Positions 1 through 7,925 of a DNA stretch of 13,679 bases are shown here, piece after piece (position 1 is the stretch's first letter; each line of letters starts with the position of its first letter). The notes beneath the pieces are model-generated. The model was given only the letters and a program-made list of their open reading frames with translations. It had not been told where the DNA came from and made no database searches. Position numbers and translations under genes: made by a program. Origin of the DNA: a bacterium (lineage in GTDB: Bacteria; Bacteroidota; Ignavibacteria; Kapaibacteriales; UBA961); contig JALHLL010000078.1 in NCBI GenBank assembly GCA_022844575.1, positions 1-13,679 on the forward strand. The letters run 5' to 3'.

Positions 1-1757
1 AGGGGCGGAGGGCAATTCATTGTTTTCATAGATTCCAAATACTCATTCCATCTATCCATAGCAATCTGTAACTCATTTTCTCGGTTCAACTCTTCTATTT
101 TTTGCAGCAGAATGTCATTAGAAATAAGATGAGCAACTTTATACAGATCAATCCTTTTTAATACATCTTTAGTAAAGGTTCTTTTTGCATCCGCGAATGT
201 AATGGACTGAAGGAATTTTTTTACTGGTTCTGAATTGAGAAGTAATAAGGTATAAGCCGCAAATTCAATACTGTCGAAACCCAATAAATAGCATGTATCA
301 TCAAGCATCAACGGTTTACCTGTATAAGGTACAACAAGTGAAAAAGTAAATGTTTTATATAAACCGGATATGGCTATCTTATATGGAGAAAAAGAATAGT
401 CGCCTACTCCAAAGATAGAAAAATCAGGTTTATTATTATAGATTACGGATTTTCGTCTCGCGAAATGTTCTTTGTTCACCCATAAATACGAAAATGTTTT
501 AGGAAATTTTTCTTTTATATATAGAGTGTCCTCACCTACATTTTTCTGTGTCATAATCATATATTTTCTCGGCTTGCTCACAACTACCTTTTTCAAGTCG
601 GAGCTTTTTAACACACCAAAAACCAAATCATCCTCCAACATTATTTCCTCATTATTTCCATTTATAAAGTGACCGTTCTCTTTTTCCAATTCCATTATTA
701 CAGAGAGGTCATGCTTTACGCCTTGCCTCCATACAAAAGGGCAATCACCATCAATTGAATGGGTATGTTTATACAAATCAATATCGGAAACGAATTTGTC
801 TTGTACCCAACCGAATTCACGAACCAGTATCGAGTCGTTATAAAAATCGAATTCACTGCATACATATTCGGCAGGAGAATTGAGTGTACATGACATCAGA
901 GATGCCTCAACAGAAACGCTAAACTCTTTTTTACTATCAATAACAAGTTTTTCAATATCGGCAATATTATAGCCATTTCGTTTCTGATCTGACATAATAT
1001 TTTTAATAACAGCATTTTTGACCAGAAAAGCAAGAGTTCCGTCCATAGTATGGAAGGCATTCAACATCATAAGCGTAATATATTCACCTATGTCGAAATT
1101 ACCTTTACCTGTTATTGAATCAAGTCCTTTATTGTTCTTAAAATTAGACTTTATCGGAATATTATCGGATTCTAAAGTACTTAGTTTAGCATTTGTTACC
1201 CAAGGCGGATTACCTATTACCAGCACTTTTTCTTTTTTGACTTCGTATATTATCGCTCCAAAATCAAATTCGAACACATTATGGGTGTATAGCTCAATAA
1301 GTGGTTTGTTTTCACGAGGATTTGTTCTGTAATAATCAATGATACTAAATTTTGTTTCCCATACATACGGTTCATAAATTTCTACCCCTATAATTCTTTG
1401 AGAATCGGGGAAAGCCGATAAGCAAGCAAGAATAAAACTCCCTTTTCCGCAAGTTGGCTCAATTATTACAGTAGGGTTTACATTTTTTTTCTTCAAAAAC
1501 TTTGTTACATTTACGGCTAATTTTTCATTGGTCTGAAAATCACCATACTCTATTCTATCGGATTCGTTTACATATACATTTGATTTTTGCAAAAAAGAAT
1601 CTAACACATTAAAATCATCTTGACTACTAAAAAAATTCTTAATACGGAATGCTTCGAAAATTCTTTCATTTGCATGTAAAAAATTATGCTCGCCTTGCAG
1701 CATCTTACTCAACAAATCTGCTGTATGAGTAGTAATATGCGCTCCAAGTACTTTCAT
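1..1757 (-). CDS. Type II DNA adenine-N6 methyltransferase (R-M modification subunit), 3' end off window
   Basis: The frame is open for 585 codons from the ATG at 1757 to the left edge, so the C-terminus is missing. My translation shows the usual order of an amino-methyltransferase: a motif X-like segment (YGDFQTNEKLA, residues 71-81), motif I for S-adenosylmethionine binding (IIEPTCGKGSF, 98-108) and the catalytic motif IV NPPW (183-186), which belongs to the (N/D)PP(Y/F/W) class of N6-adenine enzymes. The rest, including a stretch with SPYKIAISG and DDTCYLLGF, resembles the target-recognition half of TaqI/Eco57I-like enzymes. It probably protects host DNA from the endonuclease encoded just upstream. 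The start lies one base after the endonuclease stop (TAA-T-ATG) with no Shine-Dalgarno site, which suggests translational coupling. The recognition sequence cannot be read from the protein. A fused type IIG enzyme is unlikely because a separate nuclease gene is present. Confidence 0.85.
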   Translation of the reverse strand, partial: MKVLGAHITTHTADLLSKMLQGEHNFLHANERIFEAFRIKNFFSSQDDFNVLDSFLQKSNVYVNESDRIEYGDFQTNEKLAVNVTKFLKKKNVNPTVIIEPTCGKGSFILACLSAFPDSQRIIGVEIYEPYVWETKFSIIDYYRTNPRENKPLIELYTHNVFEFDFGAIIYEVKKEKVLVIGNPPWVTNAKLSTLESDNIPIKSNFKNNKGLDSITGKGNFDIGEYITLMMLNAFHTMDGTLAFLVKNAVIKNIMSDQKRNGYNIADIEKLVIDSKKEFSVSVEASLMSCTLNSPAEYVCSEFDFYNDSILVREFGWVQDKFVSDIDLYKHTHSIDGDCPFVWRQGVKHDLSVIMELEKENGHFINGNNEEIMLEDDLVFGVLKSSDLKKVVVSKPRKYMIMTQKNVGEDTLYIKEKFPKTFSYLWVNKEHFARRKSVIYNNKPDFSIFGVGDYSFSPYKIAISGLYKTFTFSLVVPYTGKPLMLDDTCYLLGFDSIEFAAYTLLLLNSEPVKKFLQSITFADAKRTFTKDVLKRIDLYKVAHLISNDILLQKIEELNRENELQIAMDRWNEYLESMKTMNCPPP

Positions 1758-1758
1758 A

Positions 1759-2430
1759 TTATTTATTTTTATCAATAATTTTCACAATGCCGCTTACATT
1801 ATTCGCCAAATCAACAATTCGTTGATATTGCAATCTCCATTGCAAAGCATTTGATATTGTTAAATACCCCTGTTCAGGCGGTGAGGACAAAATTTGTTTC
1901 GCTAATTGTATCATCGTTGTTTCATCTGCCGGAATATGTTTATCATTCAGAAAAGAAATTATATCTTCCTCATTGGCTTTATCAGCCACCATTTCACGTA
2001 ATCTATAAGTGGTTGTATAGTCTGCTGTCCTTTCACTTTTAATAAATGAACAACTGATAAAATTTAAATGCGCGGTTTGTGAAACGGCATCATCTGTTTT
2101 ATCATAGACAAATACTAATAAATTATAACCGAGACCGTAGATTTTTTGTCTTGCATCCTTAAAAGGCGAAGAGGATTGCGGTTGTTTAATGGATGTTACT
2201 TTAATATCCGTTTGTATATGTTCATCAGGCAAATCAATCCCGCTTGCTGAAGACCCTATATTTATTATAAACTTATCTTGAAGGTACTTTTTAAACGCAT
2301 GTTCCACATATGTACCGACGGCTTTACCATCCGTAACACCGTATAATTCTTTATTCTTGTTCAACGATTCAGTGCTACAAAAACTATGCGCTTCGTTTAT
2401 CAAATCCTCTACCGTTAATTCTTTTTTCAT
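1759..2430 (-). CDS. Putative type II restriction endonuclease, PD-(D/E)XK fold
   Basis: A 223-residue protein next to a DNA methyltransferase and read in the same direction. It carries a plausible PD-(D/E)XK core: E43 in a helix (YVEHAFKKYL), D66 in GID, then D75-I-K77 in TDIKVTS, spaced as in that nuclease fold. The following segments (QPQSSSPFKDARQKIYGLGYNLLVFVYD, about 84-110, and EQGYLTISNALQWRLQYQR, about 186-204) look like a conserved family I have seen annotated as restriction endonuclease, but I cannot name the enzyme or its site. It should cut unmethylated target DNA in the cytoplasm as the restriction half of the pair. It is the promoter-proximal gene, with 202 nt of non-coding DNA upstream, and no controller (C) protein gene is visible. 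The ATG at 2430 has only a weak AAGGG-like stretch upstream. The nuclease assignment rests on motif and context. Confidence 0.75.
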   Translation of the reverse strand: MKKELTVEDLINEAHSFCSTESLNKNKELYGVTDGKAVGTYVEHAFKKYLQDKFIINIGSSASGIDLPDEHIQTDIKVTSIKQPQSSSPFKDARQKIYGLGYNLLVFVYDKTDDAVSQTAHLNFISCSFIKSERTADYTTTYRLREMVADKANEEDIISFLNDKHIPADETTMIQLAKQILSSPPEQGYLTISNALQWRLQYQRIVDLANNVSGIVKIIDKNK

Positions 2431-2632
2431 AGTCTATAACCCTTATCAATACCGTATGTAAACGTATTCCTCCTCTGCATGACGCATGGAAGCCGATATG
2501 TAATGAATGCCGGAACAAAAATACGTTTTTTGATGCTTGGTTTCGGTAAAGAGAACAATAACTCTCTTCACATCATAGAAAGGATGCAGATGTTACAGTG
2601 TGATATGGGTTATAAACCGAATGATAGGACAA

Positions 2633-3976
2633 TCACTTCACCACATCCAAACGGCACGTAACTGTTTTACTTGGTGTGGTGAGAGTAATATAATAAAGCC
2701 CCGAAGCCAATAGTTGCAGATCGTGAACAATACTTGTAGAACCGACAGGTGCGGTATTATCGTATAAGGTAGTTATATGCTTACCGTTTTGAGCCAACAA
2801 TTCAACAGTACAGAAAACACTTTCCGGTAAAGTAAATGTTATGGTCACCGAACTTGAAGCAGGGTTTGGTACTGCTTGCACCGAATAAGAATCTTTTTTC
2901 TCCGTTACCTCTCCACCGCTTCTTGCTTGGGGCATACCGTCTTGTTCTGCTTGCCACAGTACTATTGTTCCATCCAAAGCACATGCGGCAATAATATCAC
3001 CCGCAGCATTATAGGCATTCGATACAAAATAATGTAATTCACGTGCGGAAAATAATTGTTCGCTATTATAAATATTCCATAATTTCAAGGAATTATCGGC
3101 ACTTACGGAAGCCAAGCGTGTACCGCCTTTACTAAATTCGGCAGAAGTGGAAAAGTCCGAATGACCTTTTAAAGTATGGAGACGTTTACCTTGTAATGAC
3201 CATATATAAATCGGATTTTCACCACCGGACGTTGATACCGCAACCAATTGCCCATCGGGTGAAAAACAGATACGATTGCAATACCAATGCATATGTGCAT
3301 CGCCCGTAAAGGTTTGCAAAGCCATACCATTCCGAGCGTCCCACAGTTTTGCTGTGCCGTCAGCGCTTGAGGTGGCTATCATCAATCCATCGGGTGAGAA
3401 AACAGCCGACGATACATATTTACCATGTCCGGTAAGAGTAAATAAAAGCTCACCGGAGGATTTATCCCACACTTTTGCCGTATTATCCCAACTTGCGGAA
3501 ACCAAACGATTACCGTCAGGACTGAAATTAATATCATATATCGGCTCTTTATGCGAGCCGAGTATTTTATTCAAAGCACCCGTTTGGCTATCCCATAAAC
3601 GTATTACGCCATCCCAACCCGCCGAAGCAATCAAGGAGCCGTCGGGCGAAAAAGCAACGGCATATACATAACCGTTATGCCCTTTTATCGTGCGTATTTG
3701 CTCACCGGTACGATAGTTCCAGAGTACGACGGCAGAATCGCCGCCAGCGCTCGCCATAAACACATCATTATTAAAAGCAATATCATGCACAAAGGAGCGA
3801 TGCCCTTTTAAACTAAGTATCGGAATGGATGAAATATGCGTAAAAGGTTTGCGCGTTTTAATGGTAGCTTCCGGTAATGGTACACTACGCTCAGCAACCG
3901 TGTGAACGCCTGCCATTATTTCAGGAATACATAAAAAAGCGGCTACTAAAAAGCTGAATATACTGTTACCGTTCAT
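2633..3976 (-). CDS. Exported WD40 seven-bladed propeller protein with T9SS C-terminal sorting domain
   Basis: 447 residues. The N-terminus (MNGNSIFSFLVAAFLCIPEI) is a signal peptide. Seven WD40 repeats follow, with GH near the start and W-D/N at the end of most: about 55-96, 97-138, 139-180, 181-222, 223-268, 269-310 and 311-343. Several contain FSPDG and A-S/T-x-S-x-D. This is exactly one closed beta-propeller, normally a protein-binding platform without catalysis. A linker of about 25 residues leads to a C-terminal domain (about 366-447) beginning VQAVPNPASSSVTITFTLP and containing GLYYITL and a final CRLDVVK. This is the type A sorting domain that sends proteins through the type IX secretion system for surface attachment or release. 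The ligand is unknown. Blades 5 and 7 are the most degenerate. The gene stands alone, without a clear Shine-Dalgarno site or terminator. Confidence 0.9.
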   Translation of the reverse strand: MNGNSIFSFLVAAFLCIPEIMAGVHTVAERSVPLPEATIKTRKPFTHISSIPILSLKGHRSFVHDIAFNNDVFMASAGGDSAVVLWNYRTGEQIRTIKGHNGYVYAVAFSPDGSLIASAGWDGVIRLWDSQTGALNKILGSHKEPIYDINFSPDGNRLVSASWDNTAKVWDKSSGELLFTLTGHGKYVSSAVFSPDGLMIATSSADGTAKLWDARNGMALQTFTGDAHMHWYCNRICFSPDGQLVAVSTSGGENPIYIWSLQGKRLHTLKGHSDFSTSAEFSKGGTRLASVSADNSLKLWNIYNSEQLFSARELHYFVSNAYNAAGDIIAACALDGTIVLWQAEQDGMPQARSGGEVTEKKDSYSVQAVPNPASSSVTITFTLPESVFCTVELLAQNGKHITTLYDNTAPVGSTSIVHDLQLLASGLYYITLTTPSKTVTCRLDVVK

Positions 3977-4271
3977 AAAAATCGGTGCTCTAATCTGTGG
4001 GGAATCGTGCTATTTACCTGTGGTTTTCACCATATGCAAATTAGTAAACGTCAGGGTGAAAAAATGGCGGTTTTACTACGTAGAAGTACCGAAAATAAGA
4101 AGTTAGTAAAGTTTCGCGCTACGCTCTACTCGGTATATGTGACGATGTGACGTCGCACTAAACAAACAATGTACTATTGAGCGAAGTAAAAGAACTAATT
4201 ATAAGAAGGGCTTAGTGAACATACTCGTCGGGCAACATTATTCTATAAGGAAGTATCGCAGTTTATCTACC
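3977..4271. other. 295-nt intergenic region without recognised gene
   Basis: Between the SRAP gene and the WD40 gene, both minus strand. It must hold the WD40 promoter and the 3' end of the SRAP transcript, but I see no convincing promoter boxes and no GC-stem/T-tract terminator. Visible structure: an inverted repeat TACCGA (4087-4092) / TCGGTA (4130-4135); an 8-bp palindrome CTACGTAG around 4077-4084; and two direct copies of TTAGTAAA, in the 4050s and about 4103-4110. None matches a known RNA or mobile element that I recognise. Confidence 0.5.
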
Positions 4272-4964
4272 TCAATCAAATAAACTGATCTTCGGTACGG
4301 GTACATCAATCTCTTTAATAAGGTCTTCCCCATCATTTCTTACGGAGTTAACATCACGTGAAACCGGTATCAATTTCATTGTGCCCATATATGTTCGTAA
4401 CATATCTAAAGCATCATCAAGCGGCGTTTCGGGGTTTAACCATGGTTCCATATCCTCTTTTTTTAACAATACCGGCATTCTATCGTGAATAAAGGTAAGT
4501 TCTTCACTCGGATTAACAGTTATTACCGCTACCGTATGCCTCACATTTCCACTTACAGGGTGAGTCCATCTATCCCATATACCTGCAATGTATAGCACCG
4601 ATTGTTCCGGCAAACTTATATTCCAAGGTTGTTTGTGTGTTCCTTTATTCTCCCAATCAAAAAACGATGAAACAGGTATAATACATCGTCTTTTTCGTAC
4701 CGATTCGCGAAAGCTCGGTTTTTCAAGAATAGTTTCGGAGCGTGCATGAGTAAGTTTCTTTTCATTATTCACTTTGTTTGACCAAGACGGAATCAAACCC
4801 CACTCCATCACAGCCAATGATTTTGTCACACCATCATGCACAATAACAGGTACTTGTTCGCTATAGCCGATATTATAACGAGCAACGATATCTCCTTCTA
4901 TTATTATACCGAACAAGGCACTCAGTTGCTCCGACGTATAATGTATTGCCAAACGACCACACAT
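4272..4964 (-). CDS. yedK: SRAP-domain (YedK/HMCES-type) abasic-site DNA-protein cross-link protein with variant active site
   Basis: 230 residues, the normal length for the family. SRAP proteins use Cys2, after removal of Met1, to form a thiazolidine cross-link with abasic sites in single-stranded DNA, shielding them during replication. Seen here: MCGR at the N-terminus (Cys2, Arg4), RYNI at 29-32, MEWGLIPSW at 53-61, ARSET at 74-78, RRCIIP at 92-97 and IHDRMPV at 159-165 with the catalytic His160. By alignment from memory with E. coli YedK (C2, N75, E105, H160), the Asn of NARxE is His73 here (THARSE) and the Glu of the FYEW/WFEW motif is Asp103 (FFDW). I checked both codons in the DNA (CAT and GAT). 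The family assignment is secure; whether activity is unchanged is open. The start is fixed by the need for Cys2. An AAGG lies 6 nt upstream as a weak ribosome site. The gene is divergent from the VOC gene. Confidence 0.93.
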   Translation of the reverse strand: MCGRLAIHYTSEQLSALFGIIIEGDIVARYNIGYSEQVPVIVHDGVTKSLAVMEWGLIPSWSNKVNNEKKLTHARSETILEKPSFRESVRKRRCIIPVSSFFDWENKGTHKQPWNISLPEQSVLYIAGIWDRWTHPVSGNVRHTVAVITVNPSEELTFIHDRMPVLLKKEDMEPWLNPETPLDDALDMLRTYMGTMKLIPVSRDVNSVRNDGEDLIKEIDVPVPKISLFD

Positions 4965-5080
4965 AACAAACCTTATACTTTATTATTTGGGGAATGTACA
5001 TAATTGAATGAATGCAATGTAGTAATTTTACAGGTAAATACACAGACAAACATTACTTTCGTTCTAACACAATACACATC

Positions 5081-5084
5081 GGAG
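5081..5084 (+). promoter_or_regulatory. Shine-Dalgarno site fixing the VOC gene start
   Basis: GGAG lies 8 nt before the ATG at 5093. It favours that start over the in-frame ATG at 5012, which would add 27 residues unlike the family. It is the only strong ribosome binding site among the starts in this window. Confidence 0.7.
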
Positions 5085-5092
5085 TAACAACC

Positions 5093-5464
5093 ATGAAATT
5101 AGGCGCATTTTCGATAAGTCTTAGCGTAAAAGATTTGAACGCTTCCAAAGAGTTTTACGAGAAATTCGGGTTTGCGGTTTTTGGTGGAGATATGAGCAAA
5201 AACTATCTTATCATGAAGAACGGGAATGCACTTATCGGTTTATTCCATGGAATGTTCGAGAATAATATTTTAACATTTAATCCGGGTTGGGATGAAAATG
5301 CCAATACAATGGATGAATATGATGACGTGAGAACAATACAACAACATCTCAAGGAATCGGGTGTAACACTTATGCATGAAGCGGATGAAAAAACCACCGG
5401 CCCGGCAAGTTTTTTTACACAAGACCCCGACGGGAACATGATACTTGTTGATCAGCATATATAA
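5093..5464 (+). CDS. VOC (glyoxalase/bleomycin-resistance fold) family protein
   Basis: 123 residues from the ATG at 5093, the typical size of a single-unit VOC protein with two beta-alpha-beta-beta-beta modules. The N-terminal segment KLGAFSISLSVKDLNASKEFYEKFGF is the classic first module, and the C-terminal part (PASFFTQDPDGNMILVDQH) is the matching last strand pair with the DPDGN turn. Members bind a metal and act on small molecules (glyoxalases, dioxygenases, thiol transferases, antibiotic-binding proteins). Possible metal ligands include E111-equivalent positions and His residues, but the usual E/H set is not obvious enough to assign, and the substrate is unknown. This is the only plus-strand gene, divergent from the SRAP gene with 128 nt between the two starts. 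An AT-rich inverted repeat follows 19 nt after the stop. A longer form starting at 5012 is possible but poorly supported. Confidence 0.85.
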   Translation: MKLGAFSISLSVKDLNASKEFYEKFGFAVFGGDMSKNYLIMKNGNALIGLFHGMFENNILTFNPGWDENANTMDEYDDVRTIQQHLKESGVTLMHEADEKTTGPASFFTQDPDGNMILVDQHI

Positions 5465-5752
5465 TTGTTATTTCAATGTATTCTATTTTTTAGAATCTAC
5501 ACTAAAAAATATCAAACAATACGGTACAAATCAAGCGATCAGTCTGCGCATCCTCTTTCTAGCACGGCGGTTGTAAGGAACGCTATTTTTCAATCTTACC
5601 TAAAAAGACCCTTGGATAATTTTAACAATTCCCTCGAATGCTTTTTTATTTATTCCGAGCGAACGATAGGTTTGTATTTTATTATCATTTGAATTATCCT
5701 GCCGCAATACTACATATGAACTAAATTCATAAGTAGAAGCAAGGGTTGCATC
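5465..5752. other. Convergent intergenic region between VOC and hppA
   Basis: About 290 nt between the stop of the VOC gene (plus) and the hppA terminator (minus). It contains the AT-rich inverted repeat at 5484-5511 and a short minus-strand open frame ending at 5600 that has no proper start beyond the terminator. No tRNA, small RNA signature or recognisable gene was seen. Confidence 0.5.
5484..5511 (+). terminator. AT-rich perfect inverted repeat after the VOC gene, possible weak terminator
   Basis: TATTTTTTAG (5484-5493) is repeated as its exact reverse complement CTAAAAAATA (5502-5511) around an 8-nt loop, starting 19 nt after the VOC stop. The stem has only one G-C pair and no separate T tract follows, so it is not a standard intrinsic terminator. 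Its position suggests transcript end formation or processing on either strand. Confidence 0.35.
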
Positions 5753-5791
5753 AAAAAAAAATCCCCGCCATCTCAACAGTTGGCAGGGATT
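5753..5791 (-). terminator. Rho-independent terminator of hppA
   Basis: Reading the minus strand 28 nt after the hppA stop: an 11-bp stem (arms 5781-5791 and 5760-5770) with a 10-nt loop, followed by a run of seven to nine T. The single non-Watson-Crick position (5785/5766) is a U-G wobble in minus-strand RNA but an A-C mismatch in plus-strand RNA, so the element is built to end transcription from hppA and not from the VOC gene. Confidence 0.9.
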
Positions 5792-5819
5792 AACTTTCAT
5801 AAAAAACTGACTATGTTTC

Positions 5820-7925
5820 TTACAAGAAGAATGGCACAAATACAAGTGAAATAATTGCCATCAACTTAATAAGAATATTAAGAGCCGGTCCTGATGTATC
5901 TTTAAAAGGATCGCCAACGGTATCGCCTACAACAGCCGCTTTATGCGTATCGGAACCTTTACCGCCTAATTGACCTGTTTCAATATATTTTTTCGCATTA
6001 TCCCAAGCACCACCGGAATTTGCCATCGAAATAGCAAGCATTACGCCGGTAATCAATGAACCGATAAGCACTCCGGCAAGCATCTGCACACCGCCGAAAA
6101 ACCCTACTATCAATGGAGAAAGGATAACCAATAAACCCGGAGCAATCATCTGTTTAATAGAAGCGTCCGTTGAAATTTCAACACATTTTGCATAGTCGGC
6201 GCGTGCTTTACCTTCCAATAAACCCGGTATTGTACGGAACTGACGGCGTACTTCCTCAATCATGGCAAGTGCTGCCAAACCTACGGAGCGCATCGTCATT
6301 GCCGAAAAAGCAAATGGTAATGCCGAACCGATCATCAAACCAAACATAACCTGCGGTTCCAATACATTAACATTGGTAATATTTGCACGTGTTAAAAATG
6401 CCGACGTAAGAGCAAGGGAAGTTAATGCAGCCGAACCGATTGCAAATCCTTTACCGATAGCTGCTGTTGTATTACCTGCAGCATCCAAAGCATCGGTACG
6501 TGTACGAATATCTTTACCCATTTCAGCCATTTCAGCAATACCGCCCGCATTATCGGAAACAGGCCCATAAGCATCAATCGTTAAGCCGACAGCAATAGTA
6601 CCAAGCATACCGATAGCAGCCATAGCTATACCGTACATTCCGGCATAATGATAACCGATAACAACAGTAATACCGATTAGAATCATCGGTAGTACCGCAC
6701 TATTATAACCAAGTGCCAAACCATAAATAATATTGGTAGCAGCACCCGTTTTGGAAGCATTAGCCACTTGTCTTACAGGTCCATAACGATGCGATGTATA
6801 ATATTCTGTGATAAGTCCTATCAACAATCCGGAAATAAGCCCTGCAGCCACGCTATAAAAAACACCCATTTGAGTGTACATTGTACCGCCAGCAGTTAAA
6901 GAAAATTCTTTCGGCACCATATTCATTGTTAAAGGATATACCATACCAAGCATAAGTAAGGTCGAAATAACCAACACTGCCTTTAAAGCATTTTCAACTT
7001 TATTTTCAACTTTCGGACGTGCAAAGAACAATGAAATAAAACTTGCTATAATACCTATACCGCTTATTGCCAAAGGGAACAATAATGCGGCTTGTTTCAT
7101 ATCAGTCGGTACGGTTGCGAATGCCGTAGCACCGATTACCATAGCAGCACAAGTACTTTCAGCTACAGACCCAAAAAGGTCAGCACCCATGCCCGCAATA
7201 TCACCCACATTATCGCCCACATTATCGGCAATAACGGCAGGATTGCGCGGATCATCTTCAGGAATACCTGCTTCTACTTTACCGACAAGGTCAGCACCTA
7301 CATCGGCAGCTTTAGTATAAATACCGCCACCGACACGACCGAATAATGCAACTGATGAACCACCCAAACCGAAACCGGAAAGGATTTCCATAATAACTAA
7401 GTCGCGATTATGAAGTTCCTGCGGTAAGAAAAAGTCAAAGCCCATATATACAAGCATCAAGCCCAAAACGGCAAGTCCAGTAAGACCGAAGCCCATAACC
7501 GCACCGGAGCGAAATGCTATAGAAAATGATTGTTCAAGTGAAATTCGGGCAGCAGCAGCAGTACGAACATTACCGATTGTCGCTATGCGCATACCGATAT
7601 AACCCGATAAGATGGAAATACCCGCGCCAATAAGAAAACTGATGGCGGAATAAGCACCGAATGGTAAGGACACATTGTGGACATCCTTAATAACGAAGAA
7701 AATAATGACGGCAAAGGCAAGCATAAAGCCACCGAGTACTGTATATTCTCGACGTAAAAAAGCCATTGCACCCTCGGCAATTGCCCCCGAAATTTCTTTG
7801 AGGCGGCCTACTTCTTCAGGCGAAGAAGCACCGTCTTCAATTCTTACATTAGCTACTTGTCTGGCATACATTAATGCCACAAGTAATGAAAAAACACCAA
7901 GACCCAGTACGATTGGAATAACCAT
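5820..7925 (-). CDS. hppA: K+-dependent membrane ion-pumping pyrophosphatase (H+ or Na+)
   Basis: An integral membrane enzyme that hydrolyses pyrophosphate in the cytoplasm and pumps H+ and/or Na+ outward. It is about 701 residues with many hydrophobic segments, the family's normal size. The substrate-binding signature DVGADLVGKVE is at about residues 208-218, followed by the acidic loop DDPRNPAVIADNVGDNVGD. A second acidic cluster (TIDAYGPVSDNAGG) and a third near the C-terminus (VVGDTVGDPFKDTSGP) complete the Mg-PPi site. The segment NTTAAIGKGFAIGSA (about 485-499) has Ala where K+-independent enzymes have Lys, so this is the K+-dependent class; many of its members pump Na+, or both ions. 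The start is chosen at the ATG at 7925, which puts the first membrane helix at the N-terminus as in homologues. A GTG at 8003 would add 26 residues; neither start has a good ribosome site. A strong terminator follows, and 97 nt separate the GTG from the upstream gene. Confidence 0.95.
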   Translation of the reverse strand: MVIPIVLGLGVFSLLVALMYARQVANVRIEDGASSPEEVGRLKEISGAIAEGAMAFLRREYTVLGGFMLAFAVIIFFVIKDVHNVSLPFGAYSAISFLIGAGISILSGYIGMRIATIGNVRTAAAARISLEQSFSIAFRSGAVMGFGLTGLAVLGLMLVYMGFDFFLPQELHNRDLVIMEILSGFGLGGSSVALFGRVGGGIYTKAADVGADLVGKVEAGIPEDDPRNPAVIADNVGDNVGDIAGMGADLFGSVAESTCAAMVIGATAFATVPTDMKQAALLFPLAISGIGIIASFISLFFARPKVENKVENALKAVLVISTLLMLGMVYPLTMNMVPKEFSLTAGGTMYTQMGVFYSVAAGLISGLLIGLITEYYTSHRYGPVRQVANASKTGAATNIIYGLALGYNSAVLPMILIGITVVIGYHYAGMYGIAMAAIGMLGTIAVGLTIDAYGPVSDNAGGIAEMAEMGKDIRTRTDALDAAGNTTAAIGKGFAIGSAALTSLALTSAFLTRANITNVNVLEPQVMFGLMIGSALPFAFSAMTMRSVGLAALAMIEEVRRQFRTIPGLLEGKARADYAKCVEISTDASIKQMIAPGLLVILSPLIVGFFGGVQMLAGVLIGSLITGVMLAISMANSGGAWDNAKKYIETGQLGGKGSDTHKAAVVGDTVGDPFKDTSGPALNILIKLMAIISLVFVPFFL

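Noticed and set aside
472..1332. Plus-strand open frames at 472-672 and 1018-1332
   Set aside because: They lie opposite the methyltransferase, whose motifs I and IV fix the coding strand.
2429..2437. ATAGTCTAT palindrome overlapping the nuclease start, as a C-box-like operator
   Set aside because: Only four paired bases per side, a single copy, and no controller gene in the window.
2468..2474. GAGGAGG on the minus strand upstream of the nuclease, as a ribosome site for a controller protein
   Set aside because: No ATG or GTG follows at a suitable distance; the nearest TTG is too far away and out of frame with the nuclease.
2549..2568. AAGAGA/TCTCTT hairpin after the WD40 gene as a terminator
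   Set aside because: Only a 6-bp stem with an 8-nt loop and no T tract on the minus strand.
2479..2661. Small plus-strand frame between the nuclease and WD40 genes
   Set aside because: It overlaps the WD40 3' end, has no ribosome site and has no recognisable sequence.
3276..3671. Plus-strand open frame of 131 codons opposite the WD40 gene
   Set aside because: Antisense to clear WD40 repeats; its periodic sequence simply mirrors the repeats.
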